DNA from: Georgenia sp. SYP-B2076
GTDB lineage: Bacteria > Actinomycetota > Actinomycetes > Actinomycetales > Actinomycetaceae
DNA length: 64,000 nt
Reading direction: 5' to 3'
Assembly: GCF_003991205.1 (NCBI RefSeq)
Contig: NZ_RXOZ01000031.1
Span: 1-64,000, forward strand
Shown here: positions 47,290 to 55,633 of the stretch, piece after piece
Layout of the letters: each line of letters begins with the position of its first letter
How positions within the stretch are numbered: position 1 is the first letter of the stretch
Made by a program: the position numbers and the translations under genes
Notes under the pieces: model-generated
What the model was told of the DNA's origin: nothing
The model's database searches: none
The model's input: the letters and a program-made list of their open reading frames with translations, nothing else

Positions 47290-48219
47290 TCAGTTCGTGG
47301 TGACCGGGCTTGGGACCGCAGAGGGGAGCGGCGCCAAGGGCGTGTGGTGCTCGACCCACTCGATCGGCGGCAGCGGGCCCCACTGGTTGACGACCTTCCA
47401 GTTCGACAGATTCTCCCCCGGGTCACACACACGAGGCTCCATATCCTCGTCGTGGATGATTTCCATCTCGGCGATGCACTCGAGAAGAAAGTCGGCAGAG
47501 TTCTTGAAGTAGAGGAAGAGGTTGTCACCGGCCCCGTGGCGCCCGGGGCCCCAGATGAGTCGTCGGCTCTCGGGGATCAACGCGTCGGCGAGGCCCTTGA
47601 AGTCCTGGAAGCTGTTGAACTCCCAGCTGGTGTGGTGCAGACCGCCCGCAGCGGACTTGACGACGGCAACGGTGTGGTGGCGCCCGTCCGCCGCGCGCAT
47701 CCAGGCGATCTCGTATCCCGTTGTGCGCTCAGTGAGCAGGAAACCGCAGGAGAGGTTCATCTCCCGCGCCCACTTCTCCGGGTCAGCTGCGGTGAAGTTG
47801 ACGTGGTCCAGCCCCTTGGGACGAAGGCCGGGGCCGGCGTATCGCGCCTCCCTGTCGTTGGGCATGGGCGTGTGCACCTCGAACACGTGGCCCTCCGATG
47901 TCGCGAAGGTCACGGACTTCTCGATGACGTCTAGGGACGGGGTGGTGCTCAGCACGGCCAGGCCCGCGTCGCGGCAACGCTCGTGCACCTCGTCGACCGC
48001 AGACGCGCTCACCGCCTCCAGCCCGCAGACGGCCTGGAGGTTGTCAGTGCCCTTGCGAATGATGTACTCGGCGTGTCTCCGGTTCGACGACATGAAGATC
48101 GTGTCGCCGTCCCGACGCACCACCCGTGCGCCGATGCTGTTCGCGGTGTCCGCGGCGAGTCGCTCGGGGTCAACCGCGGTCACTGCCATGTACCCCAACC
48201 GCTGAACTAATGGCCTCAT
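47290..48219 (-). CDS. Extradiol ring-cleavage dioxygenase-like protein (VOC, type I)
   Basis: A 309-residue two-domain VOC protein laid out like catechol 2,3-dioxygenase. The C-terminal domain shows the Fe(II) ligands expected: His in GLDHVNFTAAD, His in GLHHTSWEF and Glu in FLLECIAE; GRHGAGDNLFLYFKNSA also matches the type I pattern. The start at MRPLVQ has GGAG eight bases upstream; the ATG 36 bases earlier is less likely. It would open a dihydroxylated aromatic ring with O2. It heads the unit with DoxX and FAH hydrolase, downstream of promoter element F. Confidence 0.87.
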   Translation of the reverse strand: MRPLVQRLGYMAVTAVDPERLAADTANSIGARVVRRDGDTIFMSSNRRHAEYIIRKGTDNLQAVCGLEAVSASAVDEVHERCRDAGLAVLSTTPSLDVIEKSVTFATSEGHVFEVHTPMPNDREARYAGPGLRPKGLDHVNFTAADPEKWAREMNLSCGFLLTERTTGYEIAWMRAADGRHHTVAVVKSAAGGLHHTSWEFNSFQDFKGLADALIPESRRLIWGPGRHGAGDNLFLYFKNSADFLLECIAEMEIIHDEDMEPRVCDPGENLSNWKVVNQWGPLPPIEWVEHHTPLAPLPSAVPSPVTTN

Positions 48220-48266
48220 CGCATTCTCCTCATTGAGATCGCTGCGCTCATTCACCCGGCGAACGA

Positions 48267-48314
48267 GGACTACCCACCCTCGACACCCTCTGCGGCCTAT
48301 TCAACCCATTGAAC
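48267..48314 (-). promoter_or_regulatory. Promoter element F (upstream of the dioxygenase)
   Basis: On the minus strand GTTCAATGGGTTGAAT: half-sites TTCAAT and TTGAAT nine bases apart. A TAGTCC word follows at 26 bases, the same distance as TAGCGT in element G. Confidence 0.5.
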
Positions 48315-48419
48315 CTTGTGATTGTCAACACTCCCGGACGACGATCGGACGCGTCCTTCCGAGCCGGACGATCCTGCCGACCGCCCGTGCGCAGTATCAC
48401 CGAGCAGGACCAGCGGGCT

Positions 48420-48438
48420 GGCCGGCGTCGATCCGGCC
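48420..48438 (-). terminator. Hairpin after the liv-type operon
   Basis: GGCCGG and CCGGCC separated by seven bases, directly after the stop at 48441 of the last gene of the importer operon. Confidence 0.45.
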
Positions 48439-48440
48439 GC

Positions 48441-49148
48441 TCACACACCGACGCCGAGATGTTGAGCCAACACCTCCGGGCGTTGCCGCAGCTCGTCGGT
48501 GGTCCCGGCCCAGGCGATGGTGCCGTCACCGCCGAGGATCGCGGCCCGAGAACCAAGATCCAGTGCCAGGTCGACGTTCTGCTCCGCCACCAGGACCGAC
48601 AGCCCGGTGCTGCTCAGCTCGGCCAGCCGGTCGCGGATGGTGTCGAGAACAGCGGGTGCGAGACCTTCCGACGGCTCGTCCATGACCAGCATCCTGGGGT
48701 TTGTCATCAGCGCCCTGCCGATGGCCAGCATCTGCTGCTCCCCGCCGGAGAGGGCCCCGGCGAGGGAGGCCGAGCGGTCGGCCAGCCGAGGGAAGAAGTC
48801 GTAGACCCGTTTCACGGTCCACCCCTTGTCCTTAGCGGTCGCCACCACCTTGAGGTTCTCTTCCACGGTGAGGCTGCCGAACACCCGCCGTCCCTGAGGC
48901 ACCAGGCCCATGCCGGCACGGGCGATGCGATGACTGGACCATCCCGTGATGTCCTCACCGTCGAGCTTGACCCGGCCCTGGGTGAGCAGCGGCGGCGTGA
49001 GGCCGCACACCGCCCGGACGAGCGTGGTCTTGCCCATCCCGTTGCGTCCCAGCAAGGAGACCGTCTCCCCGGCCCCCACGTGCAGCTCGACCCCGCGGAG
49101 CACGCCAGCGGTCGCGTAGGAGACGTGCACATCTTCGATGGACAGCAT
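48441..49148 (-). CDS. Branched-chain-type ABC importer, ATPase 2 (LivF-like)
   Basis: A 235-residue ABC ATPase: Walker A GRNGMGKTT, signature LSGGEQQMLAIGRAL, Walker B MLVMDEPSEGLAP, and GLVPQGRRVFGSLTVEENL as in LivF. It starts at a TAATG overlap with the stop of the LivG-like gene. Last gene of the five-gene importer operon. The family takes up branched-chain amino acids, amides, urea and aromatic acids; here the pathway context favours the compound broken down by this region. Confidence 0.93.
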   Translation of the reverse strand: MLSIEDVHVSYATAGVLRGVELHVGAGETVSLLGRNGMGKTTLVRAVCGLTPPLLTQGRVKLDGEDITGWSSHRIARAGMGLVPQGRRVFGSLTVEENLKVVATAKDKGWTVKRVYDFFPRLADRSASLAGALSGGEQQMLAIGRALMTNPRMLVMDEPSEGLAPAVLDTIRDRLAELSSTGLSVLVAEQNVDLALDLGSRAAILGGDGTIAWAGTTDELRQRPEVLAQHLGVGV

Positions 49149-49948
49149 TAGGCCACGCTCCTTCCGAGATAGATCTCGCGCACGGTCCGGTCCGCCCTGA
49201 TCTCCTGAGGTGTGCCGAGAATGACGGGCCTGCCGTTGTCCATGCACAGGACACGGTCCGTCAGCTCCAGGGCCAAGGACATGTCGTGCTCGATCAGGAG
49301 CATCGACAGCTCGCGCGGCAACCCTTCCAGCAGTTCGCGAAGCACCACACGCTCCGCTGCCGAGAGGCCGGCGGCCGGCTCGTCGAGCAGGAGGAGGGTC
49401 GGGCGCCTCACCAGGGCCATGGCAATCTCGAGCTGGCGCTGTTCGCCGTGGGAAAGGTCTGCCACGGTGTGCGATGCCCGGGCTTCGAGCCCGACCTTCG
49501 CGAGGATCTCCAGCGAGCTGGTGGTGACGTCGTCATCCGGGCGCTGGGGGCGCCAGAAGCGCCTGCTGGCGGGCGTGCCTGCCTGGGCGGCGACCCGGAC
49601 GTTGTCCAGCACGGAGAGCTCTGCCAGCAGGTTCGAGACCTGGAAGGTGCGGCCCAGGCCCGTGCGGGCCCGACGGAAGGCGGGAACCGTCGTGACGTCC
49701 TCGCCGAAGATGTGCACGCTCCCGGTGGTGGGCCGCACATCACCGGCGATGATCTTGAACAGCGTCGTCTTGCCCGCGCCGTTGGGACCGATCACCGCCA
49801 TGCGCTGCCCCGGCTCCAGGTCGAAGCTGACGCCGGCCACGGCGGTCACCCCGCCGTACCGCTTCGTGACCTCGTCGAGCTGGAGGGTGGGGGCGGTGGC
49901 CCCGGGCGTACCCGGGGCCACCGTACCTACTGTCGGATCCTGGCTCAT
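49148..49948 (-). CDS. Branched-chain-type ABC importer, ATPase 1 (LivG-like)
   Basis: A 266-residue ABC ATPase: Walker A GPNGAGKTT, LGRTFQVSNLLAELSVLDNV, signature LSHGEQRQLEIAMAL, Walker B LLLLDEPAAGLS. The start at MSQDPT overlaps the stop of the binding-protein gene (TGATG). It is not especially close to the LivG-like relic-cluster gene at 27697. Confidence 0.93.
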   Translation of the reverse strand: MSQDPTVGTVAPGTPGATAPTLQLDEVTKRYGGVTAVAGVSFDLEPGQRMAVIGPNGAGKTTLFKIIAGDVRPTTGSVHIFGEDVTTVPAFRRARTGLGRTFQVSNLLAELSVLDNVRVAAQAGTPASRRFWRPQRPDDDVTTSSLEILAKVGLEARASHTVADLSHGEQRQLEIAMALVRRPTLLLLDEPAAGLSAAERVVLRELLEGLPRELSMLLIEHDMSLALELTDRVLCMDNGRPVILGTPQEIRADRTVREIYLGRSVA

Positions 49949-51216
49949 CAGCCCTGGAAGTCCCTGCTGTAGTTGGGGCCCTCGAGGTACTTCTTGGGGT
50001 CCCAGGTCCAGAACTGGCTGACCTCGTCGTAGGTCTCGATGGGCACGTTCCACCACGTGCCGTCTTCCCGCTGCACGACTTCACGGATGGAGACCGGCGC
50101 GGTCATGTTGTTGTACTCGTCGTACGAGATTTTGCCGTAGATGCTGTCCTCGAAGGTGAGCCCCTTTGCTGCCGCGATGAGCTCCTCACCGGTGAAGTCA
50201 CTGCCGAGGTTCTCGAGCGCCCGGGCCAGCACGGCCGCGGTCCCCCAGCCCCCTGCGTCGTTGAGGGACGGCAGCCGGCCGTAGGCCTTCTCGTAGGCGT
50301 CGGTGAACTCCTTCACGGCTGGGTTGTCGGCTCCCTCGGTGAAGTAGCTGACGGAGTTCACGCCCTCCACCTCGGCGCCCATCGTGCGCAGGGTCGACTG
50401 GTCCACAACGCAGCAGTTGGTCAGCACGGCCTGCTTGCCCTTGAGCCCGAACGAGTTGAAGGTCTTGAAGATGTTCGGACCATCCGCCCCACCAGCGGCG
50501 CCGATGAAGGCGATGTCGGCGCCGGCGTTCTGGATCTGCGTGATATAGGTGCTGAAGTCCTGCGTGCCGAGCGGGTACCAGATCCGCTCGACGACCTCTC
50601 CGCCGGACTCCGTGAACACCCGGGAGAATCCGCCGCAGCTCTCCCATCCGAACGCGTAGTCAGGGCACAGCGTCACAGCGGTGCGGTGCCCCTGCTTGTA
50701 GGCCCAGTCCCCGGCCGGGAAGTTCATCTGCGACCCGGTCATGGCACTTGACCGGAGTGTCAGGTCGTTCCGCAGCCGTTGGGTGATGTCGTCAGCCGCA
50801 CTGATGGGGTGCAGGTTCGGCACGCCCACCTCGGCCGTGTAGGCCGACACGGCGAGGGCCGTGTTCGCCAGCAGCGGGCCGACGATGAGGTCGACGTTCT
50901 CCTGCTCGACCAGGCGCTTGGCCTTGGTCAGGGAGGTGTCGGGGTTGCCGGCGTCGTCCTCCACGATCGTCTTGACCGTCAGGTCGCCGACCTTGTTGCC
51001 GTTCAACTTCCAGTAGAGGTCCCAGCCCTCCTGCATCTCCTTGCCCGCGACGGCGACGACACCGGTCAGCGGGGCGATGAAGCCGACGCTGACCTCACCG
51101 TCGGAGGCGATGGCGTCTTGCTCGCCCTCGCCCGGGGCGCAGGCTGCCGCCAGGACCAGAGCGGTGGTCGCGAGGCTTGCGACCAGCAGGCCACGTCGTC
51201 GTCTCAAGCTGCTCAT
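49948..51216 (-). CDS. Branched-chain-type ABC importer, binding lipoprotein (LivK-like)
   Basis: A 422-residue lipoprotein with signal peptide and lipobox AAAC (Cys26). The mature part is a type I periplasmic-binding fold: VGFIAPLTGVVAVAGKEMQEGWDLYW, LVEQENVDLIVGPLLANTA and GWGTAAVLARAL. This subgroup (amide/urea/branched-chain) binds the ligand outside the membrane. It lies third in the operon, between the permease and ATPase genes, an arrangement often seen in actinobacteria. Confidence 0.93.
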   Translation of the reverse strand: MSSLRRRRGLLVASLATTALVLAAACAPGEGEQDAIASDGEVSVGFIAPLTGVVAVAGKEMQEGWDLYWKLNGNKVGDLTVKTIVEDDAGNPDTSLTKAKRLVEQENVDLIVGPLLANTALAVSAYTAEVGVPNLHPISAADDITQRLRNDLTLRSSAMTGSQMNFPAGDWAYKQGHRTAVTLCPDYAFGWESCGGFSRVFTESGGEVVERIWYPLGTQDFSTYITQIQNAGADIAFIGAAGGADGPNIFKTFNSFGLKGKQAVLTNCCVVDQSTLRTMGAEVEGVNSVSYFTEGADNPAVKEFTDAYEKAYGRLPSLNDAGGWGTAAVLARALENLGSDFTGEELIAAAKGLTFEDSIYGKISYDEYNNMTAPVSIREVVQREDGTWWNVPIETYDEVSQFWTWDPKKYLEGPNYSRDFQG

Positions 51217-52244
51217 CGGTCGTGTCCAATCTTTTGAGGGTGAGGAGGGGGTGTCACAGCTGCGGCCGGCGAGGCGGGGTCGACCGACTCGAGCTCCGGT
51301 GGCGAGACGGATCGCCGCGCACGTCGACGGAAGACCAATTCACGCGCTCCGCCGACGATGCCTTGGGGTGCGAAGACAATTACGAGGATGAAGGCCAGGC
51401 CGAGGAGGGTGGGCCATCGTTCGACCGAGCTGCTCAGGACGTTCTCGATCCACATGACCACGGCCGCACCCACCAGAGGGCCGAACGTCGTGCCGACGCC
51501 GCCGAGGATCACGATCACCACGATCAGGGCTGAGCGGCCGAACCCGGCGGAGGTAGGGCTGATGAACTGGCTGTGCCAGACGGCGAGCAGCCCGGCGATG
51601 CCGGCGACCGAGCCGGAGATCATCATCCCGCCGAGCTTGTAGCGGCTGATCTGGTAGCCGAGGCTCAGCATGCGGCTCTCGCTGTCCCGGATGCCGCGTA
51701 ACGAAGTGCCGTAGGGGGATCGGGCCACGACCCACAGCGCAACCGTGCACGCCACGAAGGCCGCCAGGCAGAGGAAGTAGAACTGCCAGTACTCGGAGAT
51801 GAAGCCGGGACGGCGGATCCCGCTGAGCCCGTTCTCGCCGCCGGTGATGCTTGCCAACCGGAAGGTCAGGCCGAAGACCACCATTCCCAGTGCCAGCGTC
51901 ACCATGATGAAGAAGATCCCGCTGGTGCGCATCGCCATCAGCCCGAAGACCAGGGAGACGCCGAGGGTGAGCACCGCAGCCATGCCGATGGCCCCGAGCA
52001 CCGACCATCCGGCGTGAATCGCCCAGGCGTACCCATAGCTTGATGCCGCGGCAATGCCGGCGTGGCCAATCGACAGCAGACCACCGTGGCCCGCCAGCAG
52101 GTTGACGCTCGCCGCGAGGATCGCCGAGATGAGGATCAGGGAGGCGAGGGACGTGTAGAAGCTCGTCACCGTGTAGGGCACCATGACCCCCAGCGCCAGG
52201 CCGAGGAGTATCGCCGCGATCTTCCATGTGCGCCGTGTTCTCAT
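51213..52244 (-). CDS. Branched-chain-type ABC importer, permease 2 (LivM-like)
   Basis: A 343-residue permease with about nine helices: ASVNLLAGHGGLLSIGHAG, SPYGTSLRGIRDSESRMLSLG (the cytoplasmic coupling loop) and GGVGTTFGPLVGAAVV. A Pro/Ser-rich tail of about 35 residues follows. It overlaps the binding-protein gene by 4 bases (ATGA) and follows the LivH-like gene with a similar overlap. Confidence 0.93.
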   Translation of the reverse strand: MRTRRTWKIAAILLGLALGVMVPYTVTSFYTSLASLILISAILAASVNLLAGHGGLLSIGHAGIAAASSYGYAWAIHAGWSVLGAIGMAAVLTLGVSLVFGLMAMRTSGIFFIMVTLALGMVVFGLTFRLASITGGENGLSGIRRPGFISEYWQFYFLCLAAFVACTVALWVVARSPYGTSLRGIRDSESRMLSLGYQISRYKLGGMMISGSVAGIAGLLAVWHSQFISPTSAGFGRSALIVVIVILGGVGTTFGPLVGAAVVMWIENVLSSSVERWPTLLGLAFILVIVFAPQGIVGGARELVFRRRARRSVSPPELESVDPASPAAAVTPPPHPQKIGHDR

Positions 52245-53095
52245 GCCGTCCTCCCGAACAAGCCGGTGGGTCGCAGGACCAGCACCAGCGCCATCGGCGC
52301 GAAGATCGTGAAATAGGAAAGGTCGGGTATCCAGGCCTTCGAGAAGGCGTCGATCAGGCCGATGAGCACCGCACCGACTGCCGCGCCCTTGATGCTGCCC
52401 AGGCCGCCGATGATCACCACCACCAGCGCGTAGAGCAGGATCTCGTTCTCGACCCCCGGACGCAGGCTCACCAAGCCGCTGCCGATGACGCCGGCCAGCG
52501 CAGCCAGCCCGGTGCCGAACACGAACATCCCGGTGAACACCCGCTGGATGTTGATGCCCATCGCGGCCACCATCTCCCGGTCATCCACGCCTGCGCGGAC
52601 GATCGCCCCGGTTCTGGTGAAGCGCTGCATGAGGTAGAGGCCGATACCAACGATCAGCGTCACCACGATGATCAGAAGTCGGTACACCGGGTAGCTGGAA
52701 CCGCCCAGCTGAACACTCCCGGCGATCGCTCCTGGGAGGGGCAATATGTGGGGGTCGCCACCGAAGATCGCCAGAGACATGTCGGCGACCACGAAGCTCA
52801 CCCCCACTGTCAGCAGCACCTCAGGCAGCTCCTGGCCGCGGATCCTGCGGAGCAGGATTCGCTCGACGCCCAGGCCGAGGACGGCGACGGCGACGGCGCC
52901 GACGACGATGGCCAGGAGCAGGTTGCCCGTGGCCCTCATCGTCACGACCCCGACATAGCCGCCGAGCAGGTAGAAGGCGCCGTGCGCAAGGTTGACGATC
53001 CTCATGAGGCCGAACACCAGCGTGAACCCGCTCGAGACGAGAAACAGCAGCGCCCCGAAGCTGAGGCCGTTGAGCATTTGCTGTAGGACGAACAA
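52241..53095 (-). CDS. Branched-chain-type ABC importer, permease 1 (LivH-like)
   Basis: A 284-residue permease with about eight helices: QQMLNGLSFGALLFLVSSG at the N-terminus, MRIVNLAHGAFYLLGGYV, the coupling loop TRTGAIVRAGVDDREMVAAMG and GGLGSIKGAAVGAVLIG. A TTG at 53095 is chosen as start: GGGAGG lies seven bases upstream and the resulting N-terminus fits the family. An in-frame ATG at 53137 would add 14 hydrophilic residues and has only a weak ribosome site. First gene of the importer operon, 55 bases downstream of a LacI-type palindrome. Confidence 0.92.
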   Translation of the reverse strand: MFVLQQMLNGLSFGALLFLVSSGFTLVFGLMRIVNLAHGAFYLLGGYVGVVTMRATGNLLLAIVVGAVAVAVLGLGVERILLRRIRGQELPEVLLTVGVSFVVADMSLAIFGGDPHILPLPGAIAGSVQLGGSSYPVYRLLIIVVTLIVGIGLYLMQRFTRTGAIVRAGVDDREMVAAMGINIQRVFTGMFVFGTGLAALAGVIGSGLVSLRPGVENEILLYALVVVIIGGLGSIKGAAVGAVLIGLIDAFSKAWIPDLSYFTIFAPMALVLVLRPTGLFGRTA

Positions 53096-53150
53096 ATCGC
53101 CTACCTCCCAATGTGGGGAACGAGCGCCATCGCTCATTCCGGAGATCTAA

Positions 53151-53162
53151 GCAATCGATTGC
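53151..53162. promoter_or_regulatory. LacI-type operator candidate before the importer operon
   Basis: GCAATCGATTGC, a perfect 12-bp palindrome with the central CG typical of LacI/GalR operators, 55 bases upstream of the LivH-like start. A near copy lies at 59423. Confidence 0.6.
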
Positions 53163-53333
53163 GGGTGTCGTCAAGCATCCATGACGGATATCGATCCGAA
53201 CGGGTCACAACCGATCGGGCTATATCGGGCAGATCGACAGTTCCTGGGACTTCGCCATGCGTTCCGGCCCCGGAGAGGCAGCCCTGAAAGGACACCGTCC
53301 GGGCCCTGCCGCACCGGCCACGCGGGACCGGAC

Positions 53334-53349
53334 GCCGGCGGCCGCCGGC
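53334..53349 (-). terminator. GC-rich palindrome after the second RidA-like gene
   Basis: GCCGGCGGCCGCCGGC is a perfect 16-bp palindrome, four bases after the stop at 53354. It may end that transcript before the importer promoter. Confidence 0.4.
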
Positions 53350-53353
53350 AGGG

Positions 53354-53812
53354 TCAGCTCGGAGCCACGGCGACCGCGGCGATCTCCAGACGCAGACGCG
53401 GGTCTGTCGCCAGCGAGACCACCTCGACGGACGTCGAGGTGGGCACGTGGCCACCGAACCACTGCCCCTGGTAACGGTTGACGATGTCCTGGTCCTCGCG
53501 GACGTTCGTGAAGAAGCGGCTGAGCGACACGACGTGCTCTCGGCCGCACCCGGACGCTCGGAGCGCCTGGTCCAGATGCTCGAAGAGCAGCTCGACCTGG
53601 CTTTCCATGTCCAGTGCAATGCTGTCGAAGGTCTCGGGCTTGTGCGGGTGGTCATGATACGGCGGCGCGGCGGTCACGCCGGAGATGAACACCGGGACGC
53701 CGGCCGCGATACGGATCGCCGGGACGTAAGGACTGAAGATCGTCGAGTCGTAGCCTTCGTGGTGCACGACGTCGAGCTTCCGCCTACCAGCTTCCTGCTC
53801 GGAGATGGTCAT
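53354..53812 (-). CDS. RidA family protein lacking the conserved arginine (copy 2)
   Basis: A 152-residue YjgF-like protein, longer at the N-terminus than canonical RidA. VPVFISGVTAAPP, LDQALRASGCGREHVVSLSRFFTN and the ending TSTSVEVVSLATD...LEIAAVAVA fit the family. The Arg of the deaminase motif is replaced (PTSTSVEV instead of PxRxxVEV), as in the copy at 32155. The start at MTISEQ (53812) has GGAGGG eight bases upstream; an earlier ATG at 53851 is less likely. Element G lies about 35-85 bases upstream. Confidence 0.85.
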   Translation of the reverse strand: MTISEQEAGRRKLDVVHHEGYDSTIFSPYVPAIRIAAGVPVFISGVTAAPPYHDHPHKPETFDSIALDMESQVELLFEHLDQALRASGCGREHVVSLSRFFTNVREDQDIVNRYQGQWFGGHVPTSTSVEVVSLATDPRLRLEIAAVAVAPS

Positions 53813-53847
53813 GTGCTTCGCCCTCCATTGGACAAACCCTTGCGTTG

Positions 53848-53897
53848 GCACGCTAGCAGCCCCTCGGGGCTAGTCGCGTAGGTTCAATAGATTGATC
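53848..53897 (-). promoter_or_regulatory. Promoter element G (upstream of RidA copy 2)
   Basis: On the minus strand GATCAATCTATTGAAC: half-sites ATCAAT and TTGAAC nine bases apart, and TAGCGT 26 bases downstream, as in element F. Confidence 0.5.
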
Positions 53898-53955
53898 TGT
53901 GTCGTGTCCAAACCGAGACCCTTCAGACGGCGCCGCCGGCTCACCACCCCGATGG

Positions 53956-55623
53956 CTACCGTGCCGACGCGCGTGCCAGGGCGTCCGTCGAGGCGGGAGC
54001 CAGGTCGGCGAACGCTCCGGACGCGTGGGTGACCCGCCCGCCGAGCACGGTCAGGTCGCTGCGGATGTTCCGCAGGTCTGGGGCCTCACACTCGAAGGGG
54101 TCCGCGGTGGGGACGCACAGGTCCGCGTCGTACCCGGGGGCCAGCCGCCCGCGGTGCCCCTCCTCCTCGGTGAACCAGGCCGCATCGCGCGTGTAGCTGG
54201 CGAGGGCCTCGGCCACGGTCAGGCGGTGCTCGGCACCGCGGGGCGGTACGCCGTCGACGGACTCGCCGGTCACCAGCCACCAGATCGACGCCCATGGGGC
54301 GTACCAGTTGGCGCGCGTGGCGTCCGAGCCACCACCGACGGGGATGCCGCGCTCACGCATCCGGCCGATCGGTGGCGTCCCCGCGAGGGACTCCTCGCCC
54401 CACTCCTGCCGGTAGTCGGTGGCCTTGAGCATCATGCGGTTCTGCACCATGACCCCGGCCTCCAGCCGGGACAGCCGGTCGAGGTTGGCCTCGCTCGCCT
54501 GGTCCGCGTGGACGATCGAGAAGCGCCTGCCGCGCACGAGCCCGGTCTCGGCCTCCACCTGTTCCCAGGCATCGATGATCCGGGTGAGCGTGCTGTCCAG
54601 CACCGCGTGGACCGACATCCGCCAACCGGCGTGCACGCACGTCCGCACCACCTCGACGAGGCCCTCGTAGGCCTCGTCGGTCAGGGCGAAAGGATCCAGC
54701 CCCTCCATGTCGTGGCAGCCCAGATGAGGGATCTCGCCCACGCCGGCGACCCTGAGGAGCTCGTCGCCGAAGTCGGGCCGGGCGACCTGGGTCAGCGCGG
54801 CGATGTCGCCCACCTCGTCGCCGCGCGTCCACGCGGACATGAACAGGCGCACGCGCATGTCCAGGTTCGCACCGCGCCACAGGTCGTAGAGCGGCCGGTA
54901 GTCGCCGGGGGTGATGAGCAGGCCGCCGCCGTCGTCGACCCCCGTCAGCCCGTGGGCCGCGAAGTCACGGAACATCTGGCGCGTGCCCGCCCGGGCGTCC
55001 TCCGGCGTGGTGGCCAGGGCCTGAGCGATGGGGCGGCCAAATGCGCCCACACCGAAGATCTCGCCGGTCAGCCGGCCCTCGACGTCCCGGCCGAGGGTGC
55101 CGCGGTCGGGCTCGGCCGAGGTGTCGTCCCAGCCGCACGCCCGCAGCGCGGCGCTGTTGAGCGTGCCCCGGTCATACAGCTCCTGGACGTAGACCGGGTG
55201 ATCCGGCGCCACCTCGTCGAGCTCGGCGCGGGTGGGGCCGCGCCCCTCGGCCAGCTGCCGTGAGTGCCACCCACCGACCACCGAGATCCAGGTGCCCGGC
55301 GGTGTGGCCGCCGCCCGTTCCTCGATCTGCTGCAGCCCCTGGGTCAGGCTGCGCAGGTCCTCCCAGTGCAGCGAGCGGTTCCAGCTCACTCCGGCGCGCA
55401 CCGCGTGCATGTGGGAGTCGATGAGGCCGGGCACCACGCGCCGTCCCCCGAGGTCCACGACGTCGGCGGCGCCTGCGAAGGCACGGACCTCCTCGTCCGT
55501 ACCGACCGCAGCGATCTTGCCGCCCCGCACCGCCAGCGCGCTGGCCTCCTGAGGGACACCGGCCAGATCCTCACATCCCGTCCAGATCCGTCCGTTGCGG
55601 AACACGATCTCAGCTTGCTGCAC
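53956..55623 (-). CDS. Amidohydrolase family 3 (YtcJ-like)
   Basis: A 555-residue metal-dependent hydrolase: His71-x-His73 (LIDSHMHAVRAG), TIM barrel with GCHDMEGLDPFAL, MSVHAVLDSTL, FSIVHADQAS and GGGSDATRANWYAPW, closing LAPGYDADLCVP. The start is a GTG at 55623 with GAGGAG six to seven bases upstream. It begins 10 bases after the ALDH stop, making it the last gene of the unit HIBADH-like - M24 - ALDH - amidohydrolase. The natural substrate is unknown; N-acyl or formamide hydrolysis is typical of known members. Confidence 0.9.
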   Translation of the reverse strand: MQQAEIVFRNGRIWTGCEDLAGVPQEASALAVRGGKIAAVGTDEEVRAFAGAADVVDLGGRRVVPGLIDSHMHAVRAGVSWNRSLHWEDLRSLTQGLQQIEERAAATPPGTWISVVGGWHSRQLAEGRGPTRAELDEVAPDHPVYVQELYDRGTLNSAALRACGWDDTSAEPDRGTLGRDVEGRLTGEIFGVGAFGRPIAQALATTPEDARAGTRQMFRDFAAHGLTGVDDGGGLLITPGDYRPLYDLWRGANLDMRVRLFMSAWTRGDEVGDIAALTQVARPDFGDELLRVAGVGEIPHLGCHDMEGLDPFALTDEAYEGLVEVVRTCVHAGWRMSVHAVLDSTLTRIIDAWEQVEAETGLVRGRRFSIVHADQASEANLDRLSRLEAGVMVQNRMMLKATDYRQEWGEESLAGTPPIGRMRERGIPVGGGSDATRANWYAPWASIWWLVTGESVDGVPPRGAEHRLTVAEALASYTRDAAWFTEEEGHRGRLAPGYDADLCVPTADPFECEAPDLRNIRSDLTVLGGRVTHASGAFADLAPASTDALARASAR

Positions 55624-55633
55624 GATGCTCTCC

